The notes: generated by a model not told the origin, from the letters alone. A DNA stretch of 64,000 nucleotides from Gemmatirosa kalamazoonensis (GCF_000522985.1 NZ_CP007128.1:4510220-4574219), one strand, 5' to 3'; counted from the stretch's first letter, positions 47,312 through 56,758 are shown. Program-made: numbers and translations.

Positions 47312-48541
47312 TCACTTGAAGGCGTTGAATCCGGTGATCGCCTGGCCGAGCACGAGCGAGTGCACGTCGTGCGTCCCCTCGTACGTGTACACGCTCTCCA
47401 GGTTCGCCATGTGCCGCATCGACGCGTACTCGGCGAGGATGCCGTTGCCGCCGAGGAGGCGACGCGCTTCGCGCGCGATGTCCGTCGCGATGTTCACGTT
47501 GTTGCGCTTCGCGAGCGAGACCATCGTCGGCGTGAACGTGCCGAGGTCCTTGCAGCGGCCGAGGTGCAGCGAGAGGAGCTGGCCCTTCGTGATCTCGGTC
47601 AGCATCTCGGCGAGCCGCACCTGCTGGATCTGGAACGCGCCGATCGGCTTGTCGAACATCACGCGGTTCTTCGCGTAGCTCGTCGCCTCCTCGAAGCAGG
47701 CGATCGCCGCGCCGAGCGCGCCCCACGAGATGCCGTAGCGCGCCTGCGTGAGGCACATGAGCGGCGACTTGAGTCCGCCGGAGTTCGGCAGGATCGCCTC
47801 GGCGGGGAGCTTCACGTCCTGCAGCACGAGCTCCGACGTGTCGCTCGCGCGCAGCGAGAGCTTCCCCTTCTGGTCGCGCGCCGTGAACCCCGGCGTGTCC
47901 GTCGGCACCACGAAGCCGCGGATCGAGCGGCCGCTGTCGTCGTCGTCCTCGGTCTTCGCCCACACGACGGCGACGTGCGCCGTGGATCCGTTCGTGATCC
48001 ACATCTTCGCGCCGTTCAGGACCCAGCTCCCGTCCTGCTGCTTGCGGGCGCGCGTGATCATGCCGGCGGGGTTGGAGCCGTAGTCGGGCTCCGTGAGGCC
48101 GAAGCAGCCGATGACCTCGCCCTTCGCCATGCGCGGCAGCCAGTGGCGCTTCTGCTCCTCGCTGCCGAACGCGTAGATCGGGTACATCACGAGCGCGCCC
48201 TGCACCGACGCGAACGAGCGGATGCCGGAGTCGCCGCGCTCGAGCTCCTGCATGATCAGCCCGTACGAGACGTTGTTCAGCCCCGCGCAGCCGTACTCCT
48301 CGGGAAGGTTCGCGCCGAAGAAGCCGAGCTCCCCCATCTCGGGGATGAGCTCCTTCGGGAACTTGCCGTCCACGTAGTACTTGCCGATGATCGGCAGCAC
48401 GCGCTCGTCGACGAACCGGCGCACGGAGTCGCGCACCGCGCGCTCCTCCTCGGTCAGCGCGGCGTCGATGTTGAACAGGTCTCCGTCGCGCGGCGTGAGC
48501 TGCGGCGACGGGAAGTAGGACTCGGCGAGTTCGGTGGCCAT
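47312..48541 (-). CDS. acyl-CoA dehydrogenase, glutaryl-CoA-dehydrogenase-like
   Basis: A 409-residue FAD flavoenzyme. The stretch YGLIMQELERGDSGIRSFASVQG and the FGLTEPDYGSNPAGM FAD loop match glutaryl-CoA dehydrogenase closely; the catalytic Glu lies in YEGTHDVHSLVLG near the C-terminus. It would dehydrogenate glutaryl-CoA (lysine/tryptophan breakdown) or a related acyl-CoA, with ETF as acceptor; etfB-etfA lie 5 kb away on the same strand. ATG 48541 is the start. Substrate specificity is inferred only. Confidence 0.92.
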   Translation of the reverse strand: MATELAESYFPSPQLTPRDGDLFNIDAALTEEERAVRDSVRRFVDERVLPIIGKYYVDGKFPKELIPEMGELGFFGANLPEEYGCAGLNNVSYGLIMQELERGDSGIRSFASVQGALVMYPIYAFGSEEQKRHWLPRMAKGEVIGCFGLTEPDYGSNPAGMITRARKQQDGSWVLNGAKMWITNGSTAHVAVVWAKTEDDDDSGRSIRGFVVPTDTPGFTARDQKGKLSLRASDTSELVLQDVKLPAEAILPNSGGLKSPLMCLTQARYGISWGALGAAIACFEEATSYAKNRVMFDKPIGAFQIQQVRLAEMLTEITKGQLLSLHLGRCKDLGTFTPTMVSLAKRNNVNIATDIAREARRLLGGNGILAEYASMRHMANLESVYTYEGTHDVHSLVLGQAITGFNAFK

Positions 48542-48576
48542 GACGTGGGGTCCGGTGAGCGAATGCCGGAATCTAA

Positions 48577-49431
48577 CTACTCCTCGCGCGCCGCCCGGAG
48601 CCCGATCGTGTGTGCCGCCGGTGCGGGGGGCGCCGCCTGTCGCTGGCGACGCGGCGTCACGTGCCGCCGGGCCGAGGGCGTGATGCCGACCTCGCGTGCC
48701 TTCGTGCGGAACGTCGCGCCGTGGTCGATGAGGTGGCCGCTCTCGTCCTGCCACTGGTGCACCATCTCGTGCAGCAGCGTGTGGAGCGCCTCCTCCCACC
48801 CGTGACGGCGGATGTGGTCGCGTCCGATCACGATCTCCGCCGGCTCGCCCGTCGGCGACGCCGCGGTGTAGTGGCCGAGCCGCGTGCGCATGCGCGCCGA
48901 GAGCCGGATGGGCAGCGTGCGCAGGCGACCACCGAAGTACACGCGGTTGTAGTGCGCGTGGAACCGCTCGAGCTGCGCGACGAGCGGCGCGTCCTCGGGG
49001 CGCGAGCGCTCCCGCCGGCGCGACGCCGACGGCCGCGCGATCTGATAGGCGAGGATCGCCTCGCGCGCGCGCTTGCGCTCCGCCCGCGTGCGCCCGCACA
49101 CGAAGCGCACCACGGCGCGCAGGACGTCCTCGGGCGCGTCGAGGTACCCCTCGTGCACGCGCAGCTCGCCGTCGCTGAAGCTCACCATCACCGTGCGGTT
49201 GCGCGTGAGCCGCACGCGGTCGATGCCGATGAGGCCTAACGCGCGCAGCCGCCCGTGGAACGCACTCGGATCGGGACTCGGGAGTCGGGACTCGGGACTC
49301 GGGACTCGGGACTCGCATTCCGCAACCGAGTCCCGAGTCCCGAGTCCCGAGTCCCGACTCCCGAAGTCCAGCGCGAGCTGCGACGACGGCGTCTCCGCCG
49401 GGCGGCGGCTCCCCCGGAAGCGGTGCGTCAT
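48577..49431 (-). CDS. SprT-like zinc metalloprotease with repeat-encoded insertion
   Basis: A 284-residue protein whose C-terminal half is SprT-like: LHTLLHEMVHQWQDESG contains HExxH, and YNRVYFGGRL precedes it. Residues about 23-55 are encoded by an inverted GGGACTC/GAGTCCC array and read SRDSGLGTRDS then ESRVPSPESRLPSP, unlike anything in the family. The insertion joins an N-terminal stub to a basic domain, probably as a tolerated linker. ATG 49431 has a GGTGG site; GTG 49464 overlaps the phosphoesterase stop and is an alternative. Confidence 0.82.
   Translation of the reverse strand: MTHRFRGSRRPAETPSSQLALDFGSRDSGLGTRDSVAECESRVPSPESRLPSPDPSAFHGRLRALGLIGIDRVRLTRNRTVMVSFSDGELRVHEGYLDAPEDVLRAVVRFVCGRTRAERKRAREAILAYQIARPSASRRRERSRPEDAPLVAQLERFHAHYNRVYFGGRLRTLPIRLSARMRTRLGHYTAASPTGEPAEIVIGRDHIRRHGWEEALHTLLHEMVHQWQDESGHLIDHGATFRTKAREVGITPSARRHVTPRRQRQAAPPAPAAHTIGLRAAREE
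49273..49362. repeat. GGGACTC/GAGTCCC inverted array inside a coding region
   Basis: Six 7-bp units on the left (49273-49314) face five on the right (49328-49362) across 13 nt. Counting outward from the loop, units 1-4 are GAGTCCC-type in both arms and unit 5 is the variant GACTCCC in both, giving a perfect 35-bp stem. It lies wholly inside the SprT-like gene. The same unit forms the direct array at 9680-9721. Confidence 0.95.
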
Positions 49432-49448
49432 GCGGTCCACCCAGCCCT

Positions 49449-50270
49449 CTAGCGCGCGAAGCACTTGTGCGGCCCCGCCACGAAGTCCTTCGCCTCGGCC
49501 GACCAGACGTGCGTCGTGATGTCGATCTCGTCACCGCCGACGCGAATGACGTTGTACGACGACGGACGCCCGCCGCGCGAGCGGTTCGACACCGTGCCCG
49601 CGGTGGAGATCACGGTGCCCTTGCGCGTGTGCTCCACGAAGTGCACGGCCTCCTGGTGATCGTGCCCGCACAGCACGAGATCGACGCCCATCTCGGCGAA
49701 CGCGCCGAGGATCTTCGGCGTGTTCTTGAGGCCGTGCCGCTGCGAGAGCTGTCCCTTCACGGGGTTGTGGTGCATCACGATCACGCGCGCGTCGCCGCTC
49801 GGCGACTCGTCGAACGCGCGCCGCGCCCGCTCGATCTGCTGCTTCGTCAAGTGTCCGATGATGGAGATGTCCCGCACGTTCCACGTCAGCGTCGCCGGCA
49901 GCACGCCCTGCGCGGTGTTCAGCCCCACGAACGTCGCGCCGGGCACGCGCAGCACCGGCTCGAGATCCTCGTCCACGTACGCGCGATAGTTCTCGTACAG
50001 CGCGGTCTCGTCGCCGATGCCGAGCGGCGCGCGCCACCACATCACGTCGTGGTTCCCCGGCACGACGATCGTGCGGCTCGTCCGTCCCGCATCGCGGAGG
50101 AACACATGCGCGCGCTGGAACTCGCCCGCGCGCGCCCGCTGCGACAGGTCCCCCGACACCGCCACGACGTCGAACCGCTCGGCGTGGATCGCCGCCTCGA
50201 TGGCGTCGATCTGCGCCGGCACCGCGGGGCGGCCGAAGTGGAGATCGGAGACGTGCAGGATCGACGTCAC
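49449..50270 (-). CDS. calcineurin-like metallophosphoesterase
   Basis: A 273-residue phosphoesterase with the full motif set: VSDLHFGRP, SGDLSQR, VPGNHDVMWW, MHHNP and CGHDHQ. It resembles class III cyclic-nucleotide phosphodiesterases (CpdA) and related enzymes; the substrate is unknown. GTG 50270 is the start, and its GGAGG ribosome site is the last unit of the adjacent CGCTCCA repeat. A SprT-like protease gene follows 17 nt downstream. Confidence 0.88.
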   Translation of the reverse strand: MTSILHVSDLHFGRPAVPAQIDAIEAAIHAERFDVVAVSGDLSQRARAGEFQRAHVFLRDAGRTSRTIVVPGNHDVMWWRAPLGIGDETALYENYRAYVDEDLEPVLRVPGATFVGLNTAQGVLPATLTWNVRDISIIGHLTKQQIERARRAFDESPSGDARVIVMHHNPVKGQLSQRHGLKNTPKILGAFAEMGVDLVLCGHDHQEAVHFVEHTRKGTVISTAGTVSNRSRGGRPSSYNVIRVGGDEIDITTHVWSAEAKDFVAGPHKCFAR

Positions 50271-50274
50271 AGCC

Positions 50275-50360
50275 CCTCCACGCTCCACGCTCCACGCTCC
50301 ACGCTCCACATCCACGCGCGGCGGAGCGAGCGTGGAGCGTGGAGCGTGGAGCGGTCGAGG
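50275..50360. repeat. inverted array of CGCTCCA units
   Basis: Four tandem CGCTCCA units (TCCACGCTCCACGCTCC type) from 50275 face three complementary TGGAGCG units ending near 50355, with ATCCACGCGCGGCGGAGCG between. The array fills the gap between the isocitrate dehydrogenase stop and the phosphoesterase start. The unit adjacent to the phosphoesterase gene provides its ribosome-binding sequence. Confidence 0.9.
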
Positions 50361-50370
50361 GCTTTCGGCA

Positions 50371-51387
50371 TCAGAGTCGCGCGATGATCGCGTTCGTGAA
50401 CTCGTCGGTGCTCGCCGCGCCGCCGAGGTCGCGGGTGAGCGAGCGGCCGTCCTTCAGCGTGCCCTCGAGGGCGCCGCGCACGCGCGTCGCGACGTCGCTC
50501 TTGCCCATGTGATCGAGCATCATGCAGGCCGCGAGGACGAGCGCGCCCGGGTTCGCGATCCCCTTGCCCGCGATGTCGGGCGCCGTGCCGTGCACCGCCT
50601 CGAAGATCGCCGCCGTGCGCCCGATGTTGCCGCCCGGCGCGAGCCCCAGCCCGCCGACGAGCCCGGAGATGAGATCGGACAGGATGTCGCCGAACAGGTT
50701 CGTCGTGACGATGACGTCGAACCGCTCCGGCTGCAGCACGAGCTTCATCGCCATCGCGTCGACGATCTGATCCTCGAACTCCACGCGGCCGGCGTAGTCC
50801 CGCGCCACCTCGCGGCCGACGTCGAGGAACAGGCCCTGCGAGTACTTCAGGATGTTCGCCTTGTGAACCAGCGTCACCTTCTTCCGCCCGTGCGCGACCG
50901 CGTAGTCGAACGCGTAGCGCACGATGCGCTCGGAGCCGTGCCGCGTGATGAGCGCGATCGACTCCGCCGCGGCCTTCGGGTCGTTGCCGATCTGGATGTA
51001 GTGCTCGTTGCCGATGTACAGCCCCTCGGTGTTCTCGCGGATCATCACGAGGTCGATGTCCTCGTAGCGCCGCTTGTGCTCGACGAGCGTGCGCGCCGGC
51101 CTAACGTTCGCGTACAGGTCGAACGTCTTGCGCAGCGCCACGTTCACCGAGCGGAACCCCTGTCCCACCGGCGTCTCGAGCGGGCCCTTGAGCGCGAGGC
51201 ACGTGCGCTTGATGGAGTCGAGTGTCGCGTCGGGCATCGGGTCGTGCCACCGCGTGACACCGGCCTGTCCCGCGACCTGCACGTCCCACTGGATGTCGGC
51301 GCCGGCCGCGTCGAGGATGCGGACCGTCGCGTCGGAGATGCTCGGGCCGATGCCGTCGCCCGGGATCAGCGTGACTTGCGTGGGCAT
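50371..51387 (-). CDS. NAD-dependent isocitrate dehydrogenase
   Basis: A 338-residue enzyme of the isocitrate/isopropylmalate dehydrogenase family. The sequence follows the NAD-IDH (eukaryotic IDH3-like) pattern: VTLIPGDGIGPSI, SVNVALRKTFDLYANVRP, MIRENTEGLYIG, VHKANILKYSQGLF and NLFGDILSDL. The mitochondrial-type RxxxR substrate motif (ALRKTFDLYANVRP) argues against isopropylmalate dehydrogenase; homoisocitrate dehydrogenase is a remaining alternative. ATG 51387 is divergent from cstA across 137 nt. Confidence 0.9.
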   Translation of the reverse strand: MPTQVTLIPGDGIGPSISDATVRILDAAGADIQWDVQVAGQAGVTRWHDPMPDATLDSIKRTCLALKGPLETPVGQGFRSVNVALRKTFDLYANVRPARTLVEHKRRYEDIDLVMIRENTEGLYIGNEHYIQIGNDPKAAAESIALITRHGSERIVRYAFDYAVAHGRKKVTLVHKANILKYSQGLFLDVGREVARDYAGRVEFEDQIVDAMAMKLVLQPERFDVIVTTNLFGDILSDLISGLVGGLGLAPGGNIGRTAAIFEAVHGTAPDIAGKGIANPGALVLAACMMLDHMGKSDVATRVRGALEGTLKDGRSLTRDLGGAASTDEFTNAIIARL

Positions 51388-51524
51388 GTGTCTCGAGGCT
51401 GTGCGATGCGTGGAGGAGCACGCAAGGTAACGCGTCGCGCGGGGCCGGTTCCAGCCGTGTGCCAGCGCCCGACCGGGCCCGTCTGGGAAGTTGACAGGCC
51501 TTGCGCGCGCCGCAACTTCTCGCC

Positions 51525-53606
51525 ATGCCCCGCACCTTCCGCGCCCTTCTGTGGGCCGCCATCGCGCTGGCCGGCGCCGCCGCGTTCGGCGTGCTCGCGC
51601 TCTCCCGCGGCGAGACGATCAGCGCGGCCTGGCTCATCACGGCCGCCGTCTGCACGTATCTCGTCGCGTATCGCTTCTACAGCCGCTTCATCGCGGCGAA
51701 GGTCTTCGCGCTCGACGCCGCGCGGCGCACACCCGCCGAGCGTCTCGCCGACGGACGCGACTACGTGCCGACGAACCGCTGGATCGTCTTCGGCCACCAC
51801 TTCGCCGCCATCGCCGGCCCCGGCCCGCTCGTCGGGCCCACGCTCGCCGCGCAGTTCGGCTTCCTCCCCGGCGCGATCTGGATCATCATCGGCGTCGCGC
51901 TCGGCGGCGCGGTGCAGGACTTCGTCATCCTCGCCGCGAGCGTGCGACGCGACGGCAAGACGCTCGGGCAGATGGCGCGCGACGAGATCGGGCCCGTCGC
52001 CGGCGTCACCGCGCTCGTCGCGGTGCTCGGCATCATGATCGTGCTCATCGCGGTGCTCGCGCTCGTCGTCGTGAACGCGCTGCGCGAGAGCGCGTGGGGC
52101 GTCGTCACCATCGGGCTCACGATTCCGATCGCGCTCGTCATGGGCGTGTATCTGCGCTGGCTGCGACCGGGCCGCGTGCTCGAGGCTTCCGCGATCGGCA
52201 TCGTGCTGCTCGGCGTCGCGCTCGTCGCCGGCCGCGCGGTGGCGCAGAACCCCGCGCTCGCGCCGACGTTCACGCTCGGCGGGACGACGCTCGCGATCCT
52301 CATCATGGTCTACGGCTTCGCGGCGTCGGTCGTGCCGGTGTGGCTGCTGCTCGCGCCGCGCGACTACCTCTCGGCGTTCGTGAAGATCGGCGTCGTCGTC
52401 GCGCTCGCGTTGGGCATCCTCGTCGTGCTGCCGCCGCTGCAGATGCCGGCCCTCACGCGGTTCGTCGACGGCACGGGGCCCGTGTTCGCCGGCGACCTGT
52501 TCCCGTTCGTGTTCGTGACCGTCGCGTGCGGCGCCATCTCCGGCTTCCACGCGCTCATCTCGAGCGGCACGACGCCGAAGCTGCTCGAGCGCGAGCCCGA
52601 CGCGCGCCCCATCGGCTACGGCGCGATGCTCTGCGAGTCGCTCGTCGCGATCATGGCGCTCGTCGCGGCATGCGTGCTCACACCCGGCGTCTACTTCGCC
52701 ATCAACGCGCCCGCGGCGGCGCTCGGCACCACCGCGACGTCGGCCGCCGCGGCGATCGCGCAGTGGGGCTTCGTCGTCACGCCGGCGGAGATCGAGTCGC
52801 TCGCGCGGCAGGTGGGCGAGGCGTCGCTGCTCTCGCGCACCGGCGGCGCGCCGAGCCTCGCGGTGGGCATGGCGCACCTGTTCAGCTCCGCGCTCGGCGG
52901 CGGCGCGATGGCGCTGTGGTACCACTTCGCCATCATGTTCGAGGCGCTGTTCATCCTCACCACGCTCGACGCGGGCACGCGTGTCGGGCGCTTCATGCTG
53001 CAGGACCTGCTGCGCCACGCGTGGGCGCCGTTAGGCCGCGTGTCGTGGTACCCGGCGGTGCTGCTCTCCAGCGCGCTCGTCGTCGGCGCGTGGGGCTACT
53101 TCCTCTACCAGGGCGTCACCGATCCCCTCGGCGGCATCAACTCGCTGTGGCCGCTGTTCGGCATCTCGAACCAGCTGCTCGCCGCCGTCGCGCTCTGCGT
53201 CGGCACGACCGTCATCATCAAGATGGGCAAGGCGCGCTACGCGTTCGTGACGCTGCTCCCGCTCGCGTGGCTCGTCGCCGTCACCATGACCGCCGGATGG
53301 ATGAAGATCTGGTCGTCGAGCCCGAAGATCGGCTTCCTCGCGCACGCCCGCGTCCTCGCCGAAGCGGTGGCCTCGGGCACGCTGCCGCCGGGCGTGAAGT
53401 CGGTCGCCGCGGCGCAGCGGATGATGTTCAACGACCGCCTCGACGCCGCCGTCGCGGGGTTCTTCGTCCTCGCCGTCGTCGTCATCCTCGCCGACTCGCT
53501 CCGAGAGTGGTCGGCGGTGCTCACGGGTCGCAAGCCGGCGCTCAGCACCGAGGTTCCCGGCGACGCGCCCGCGTTCCGCGGCGCGCAGCCCGTGGCGGGC
53601 GACTGA
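51525..53606 (+). CDS. cstA: CstA-family carbon starvation/pyruvate or peptide transporter
   Basis: A 693-residue membrane protein with about 16 helices. [51 protein letters not shown] and [18 protein letters not shown] are the family signatures. CstA/BtsT proteins take up pyruvate (and perhaps peptides) under carbon limitation. A TTGACA lies at 51491-51496, but no convincing -10. A small ybdD-type gene starts one nucleotide past the stop, the usual partner. Confidence 0.95.
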   Translation: MPRTFRALLWAAIALAGAAAFGVLALSRGETISAAWLITAAVCTYLVAYRFYSRFIAAKVFALDAARRTPAERLADGRDYVPTNRWIVFGHHFAAIAGPGPLVGPTLAAQFGFLPGAIWIIIGVALGGAVQDFVILAASVRRDGKTLGQMARDEIGPVAGVTALVAVLGIMIVLIAVLALVVVNALRESAWGVVTIGLTIPIALVMGVYLRWLRPGRVLEASAIGIVLLGVALVAGRAVAQNPALAPTFTLGGTTLAILIMVYGFAASVVPVWLLLAPRDYLSAFVKIGVVVALALGILVVLPPLQMPALTRFVDGTGPVFAGDLFPFVFVTVACGAISGFHALISSGTTPKLLEREPDARPIGYGAMLCESLVAIMALVAACVLTPGVYFAINAPAAALGTTATSAAAAIAQWGFVVTPAEIESLARQVGEASLLSRTGGAPSLAVGMAHLFSSALGGGAMALWYHFAIMFEALFILTTLDAGTRVGRFMLQDLLRHAWAPLGRVSWYPAVLLSSALVVGAWGYFLYQGVTDPLGGINSLWPLFGISNQLLAAVALCVGTTVIIKMGKARYAFVTLLPLAWLVAVTMTAGWMKIWSSSPKIGFLAHARVLAEAVASGTLPPGVKSVAAAQRMMFNDRLDAAVAGFFVLAVVVILADSLREWSAVLTGRKPALSTEVPGDAPAFRGAQPVAGD

Positions 53607-53607
53607 C

Positions 53608-53790
53608 GTGCGCGAGATGCTGCACCGCGCCGCGCGGCTGCTGCGCGCGATCGTCGGCGCCCCCGACTACGAGCGCTACGTCGCCCACGTGCACGCGCAC
53701 CACCCGGGCTGCACCCCGATGACGCGCGACGAGTTCGCGCGCGAGCGCCTCGCGGCGCGCTACGACCGGCCGGGGGCGCGCTGCTGCTGA
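53608..53790 (+). CDS. YbdD/YjiX-family small protein
   Basis: A 60-residue protein of the short DUF466 family that regularly follows cstA/btsT. The consensus core YERYVAHVHAHHPGCTPMTRDEFARERLAARY is nearly complete. The C-terminus ends in RCC; the second Cys is a common feature of the family. GTG 53608 is the start, one nucleotide after the cstA TGA. Its role is not established, but co-occurrence implies a part in transporter assembly or activity. Confidence 0.9.
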   Translation: MREMLHRAARLLRAIVGAPDYERYVAHVHAHHPGCTPMTRDEFARERLAARYDRPGARCC

Positions 53791-53839
53791 CCGGCTCGCG
53801 CCCGGCCCAAACCTCCTCGCGGCGCACGGATCTAGAAGT

Positions 53840-53939
53840 GGACGCGGATCACGCGGACACATCCGGATAGGTTCTCGACTTGAGACTACAGGCGAGAACC
53901 TATCCGGATCTGTCCGCGTGATCCGCGTGATCCGCGTCC
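53840..53939. repeat. inverted array of GACGCGGATCACGCGGACA units
   Basis: Left arm 53840-53877 (GGACGCGGATCACGCGGACA then CATCCGGATAGGTTCTCG) pairs with right arm 53893-53939 with one mismatch, apart from an additional GTGATCCGC unit present only on the right. The loop is 15 nt (ACTTGAGACTACAGG). It lies between the convergent ybdD-like and MFS genes. Confidence 0.9.
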
Positions 53940-53999
53940 AAACCCGCGCGGAGCGACGCCCGAAAGCGGAGCTCCGCCGCGCGCACAAACGCCCGCGCG

Positions 54000-55238
54000 T
54001 CACCGCGGATCCACCCGCACGAATCCCAGCACGATCGCGGCCAGCAGCGCGAGGAACGCGCCTAACGTGAACGCCGCCGGCGGTCCCACGCGGTCCCACA
54101 CGAAGCCGAACAGCAGCGACGCCGGCAGCGCGGCGAGGCCGATCGCGAGGTTGTACCAGCCGAACGCCGTCCCGCGTCGCGCGCGCGGCACGAGGTCGGC
54201 CACGAGCGCCTTCTCCGTCCCTTCGGTCAGCCCGAAGAACAGCCCGTAGACGCCGAACAGCGCCCACGCCGCCCACGCCGTCTCCACGCGCCCGAACGCG
54301 AGGTACACCGCGGCGTACAGCAGCCACCCGGCGACGATGAGCGGCTTGCGCCCGTAGCGATCCGACAGCGCACCGCCGGGCGTGCTCGACGCCGACTTCA
54401 CGACGTGGAACGCCGACCAGAGCACCGGCACGAGCGCCACCGGTACGCCGAGCTGCCGCGCGCGCAGCAGCAGGAACGCGTCGGACGAGTTCCCGAGCGT
54501 GAACAGCGTCACGGCGCCGAGGAACGTCGGGAACGCGCGCCCGTGCGTCGCCGCGTCCGCGTGCGCGTCGGTTCGGTTAGGCGCCGGCACCGGCGCGTCG
54601 TCATGTTGCTCTCGGGGGGGGGCCCCCGGCGCCGGCGGCAGCGACGGCCCCGGCGCCTCACGCACCGCCAGCACCAGCGTGAGCACCGCGAGCGCGGCCG
54701 GCACCGCAGCGAGCCAGAACACGCTCCGCATCGAGAGATGTCCCACCTGCAGCAGCGCGAACGCGACGAGCGGCCCCACCACCGCGCCCGCGTGGTCCGC
54801 CGCGCGGTGGAACCCGAACGCGCGCCCGCGCACCGCCGGATCCACCGAGTCGGCGAGCAGCGCGTCGCGCGGCGACGTGCGGATTCCCTTGCCCACGCGG
54901 TCGACGAGCCGAACGAGCAGCACGTGCGCCGGCGTCGCCGCTACCGCGACGAGCGGACGCGCCACCGATGCGATCGTGTATCCCGCGACGACGAGCGGCT
55001 TCCGGCGTCGCACGCGGTCGGACCACCACCCGCTCGCGAGCTTCAGCAGCGCCGCGACCGACTCGGCCGCGCCCTCGATCGCGCCCACCGTGCTCGCCGT
55101 CGCGCCGAGCACCACCTGCAGGAAGATCGGCAGCAGCGGGTAGATCATCTCGCTCGACGCGTCGGTGAACAGGCTCACCGCCGAGAGCGCGACGACGTTG
55201 CGACCGAGGCGCGCGCGCGGGCGCGCCGCTGTCGGCAT
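54000..55238 (-). CDS. major facilitator superfamily transporter
   Basis: A 412-residue 12-helix transporter. The N-terminal SLFTDASSEMIYPLLPIFLQ, the loop between helices 2 and 3 WWSDRVRRRKPLVVAGY and the second copy GGALSDRYGRKPLIVAGW are the paired MFS signatures. A long, charged, His/Pro-rich cytoplasmic loop (about 195-235) separates the halves. The substrate is unknown. ATG 55238 is chosen; GTG 55274 would add 12 residues. It diverges from the M20 gene. Confidence 0.88.
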   Translation of the reverse strand: MPTAARPRARLGRNVVALSAVSLFTDASSEMIYPLLPIFLQVVLGATASTVGAIEGAAESVAALLKLASGWWSDRVRRRKPLVVAGYTIASVARPLVAVAATPAHVLLVRLVDRVGKGIRTSPRDALLADSVDPAVRGRAFGFHRAADHAGAVVGPLVAFALLQVGHLSMRSVFWLAAVPAALAVLTLVLAVREAPGPSLPPAPGAPPREQHDDAPVPAPNRTDAHADAATHGRAFPTFLGAVTLFTLGNSSDAFLLLRARQLGVPVALVPVLWSAFHVVKSASSTPGGALSDRYGRKPLIVAGWLLYAAVYLAFGRVETAWAAWALFGVYGLFFGLTEGTEKALVADLVPRARRGTAFGWYNLAIGLAALPASLLFGFVWDRVGPPAAFTLGAFLALLAAIVLGFVRVDPR

Positions 55239-55409
55239 CTCGGTGTTCGTATCGGTCGTGTTCGTCGTGGTCACGCGTCGCTCTGGCTCCGGTCGTGGGA
55301 CGTCGCCGAATCTAGGCGGGCGGTCCACCCGGGACCGGCCCTTGCGCTGCGCCGGTCGCCGGGCCATCTCCCCGACGCGTCCCCCCCCGTCGCCCCGATC
55401 GCCACCTCC

Positions 55410-56591
55410 ATGCCGCGCACGCACCAGGTTCACGAAGCGCTCGCCCCCGTGCACGCGCGTCTCGCCGCGAACGACGCGGAGATCGTGCGCACGCAGGTCG
55501 CGATCTGCGAGATCCCGGCGCCGACGGGCGACGAGGCGGAGCGCGGTGCATGGATGGCGCGCCGGTTCTCGGCGCTCGGCCTCGCCGACGTGCGCACCGA
55601 CGACGTCGGCAACGTCATCGCTCGCCGTCCCGGCGCCGCGCGCACCGCTCCCGTCGTGCTGTGCGCGCACCTCGACACCGTCTTCCCGCGCGACGTGCCG
55701 CTCCGCGTCCGGCGCGACGGACGACGGCTCGTCGGTCCTGGCATCGGCGACAACGGACGCGGGCTCGCCGTGATGCTCGCGCTGGCCGAGGCGATCGACG
55801 GCACCACCGTGCGCACGCGCCGCCCCGTGGAGTTCGTCGCCACGGTCGGCGAGGAGGGGCTCGGCGACCTCCGCGGCGCGAAGCGCTACTTCGAGGACGC
55901 GCCGCCGCCGGCCGCGGTCATCGTCATCGACGGCGCGGGCGACGAGCGCGTCGTGCACCGCGCGCTCGGCTCGCGCCGCTTCCGCGCGCGCTTCACCGGG
56001 CCTGGGGGGCACAGCTGGGCCGCGTTCGGGGTGCCTAACGCCATCCACGCCGCGGCGGTGTGCGCGGCGCGGCTCGCGACGCTGCCGCTGCCCGACGAGC
56101 CGCGGGCCACGCTCACCGTCGCGCGCATCGGCGGTGGCATGTCGGTGAACGCGATCCCGCGGGACGCGTGGATCGAGGTCGACATCCGCTCGACCGATCC
56201 GAGCACGTTGCACGCCCTGTCGCGCGCCGCGCATCGCGCCGCGCGCGACGCGTGCGCCGCGGAGAACGCGCGCCGCGCGCACGGCACGCCGCCGCTCGAG
56301 CACCACGTGGAGCTGATCGGGGACCGCCCGTGCGGCGTCGTGCCCGAGGACGATCCGCTCGTGCGCGCCGCCCTCGCCGCGACGCGCCTCGTCGGCCGCC
56401 GCCCCGAGCTCGCGACCGCGTCGACCGACGCGAACGTGCCCATCGGGCTCGGCGTGCCCGCCGTCGCGATCGGCGCCGGCGGCCGCGGCGGGGATGCGCA
56501 CACGCCGGGCGAGTGGTTCGACAACACCGACGGCTCCGTCGGCGTGGCGCGAGCGCTCACGCTCGCCGTCGCCGCGGCGGGTCTGGCCTGA
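55410..56591 (+). CDS. M20/M28-family metallopeptidase
   Basis: A 393-residue co-catalytic zinc enzyme. H87-x-D89 is in CAHLDTVF, the bridging D114 in GIGDNGRG, catalytic E148 and E149 in VGEEGLGDL; GGHSWAAFGVPNAIH belongs to the dimerisation domain. Relatives include aminoacylases, PepT-like tripeptidases and carboxypeptidases, so the substrate is open. The start is ATG 55410. The 171-nt upstream gap shared with the MFS gene shows nothing but homopolymeric C-runs. Confidence 0.88.
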   Translation: MPRTHQVHEALAPVHARLAANDAEIVRTQVAICEIPAPTGDEAERGAWMARRFSALGLADVRTDDVGNVIARRPGAARTAPVVLCAHLDTVFPRDVPLRVRRDGRRLVGPGIGDNGRGLAVMLALAEAIDGTTVRTRRPVEFVATVGEEGLGDLRGAKRYFEDAPPPAAVIVIDGAGDERVVHRALGSRRFRARFTGPGGHSWAAFGVPNAIHAAAVCAARLATLPLPDEPRATLTVARIGGGMSVNAIPRDAWIEVDIRSTDPSTLHALSRAAHRAARDACAAENARRAHGTPPLEHHVELIGDRPCGVVPEDDPLVRAALAATRLVGRRPELATASTDANVPIGLGVPAVAIGAGGRGGDAHTPGEWFDNTDGSVGVARALTLAVAAAGLA

Positions 56592-56619
56592 CGGGTCATC
56601 CGGACGTCGCACCCGTCGA

Positions 56620-56758
56620 GGCTCCACGTACGTGTGTTCGTTGGACTGAAGAAGGACTGAAGAGGGACTGAAGAAGGACCAGACACAGAAAGTGTTGTCG
56701 GTCCTTCTTCAGTCCTCCTTCAGTCCCTCTTCAGTCCTCGAGAAACACGTACGTGGAG
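56620..56758. repeat. compound inverted-repeat element (copy 2)
   Basis: Outer arms GGCTCCACGTACGTG (56620-56634) and CACGTACGTGGAG (56746-56758) enclose inner arms of GGACTGAAGAA-type units (56643-56680 and 56700-56738, 35 of 38 matching). The loop differs from copy 1 (AGACACAGAAAGTGTTGTC). It lies between the convergent M20 and nucleotidyltransferase genes. Confidence 0.9.

Noticed and set aside
53840-53939. Attachment site or integrase target, from its long symmetric arms.
   Set aside because: There is no tRNA, integrase or mobile gene nearby and the structure matches the other locus-specific arrays.
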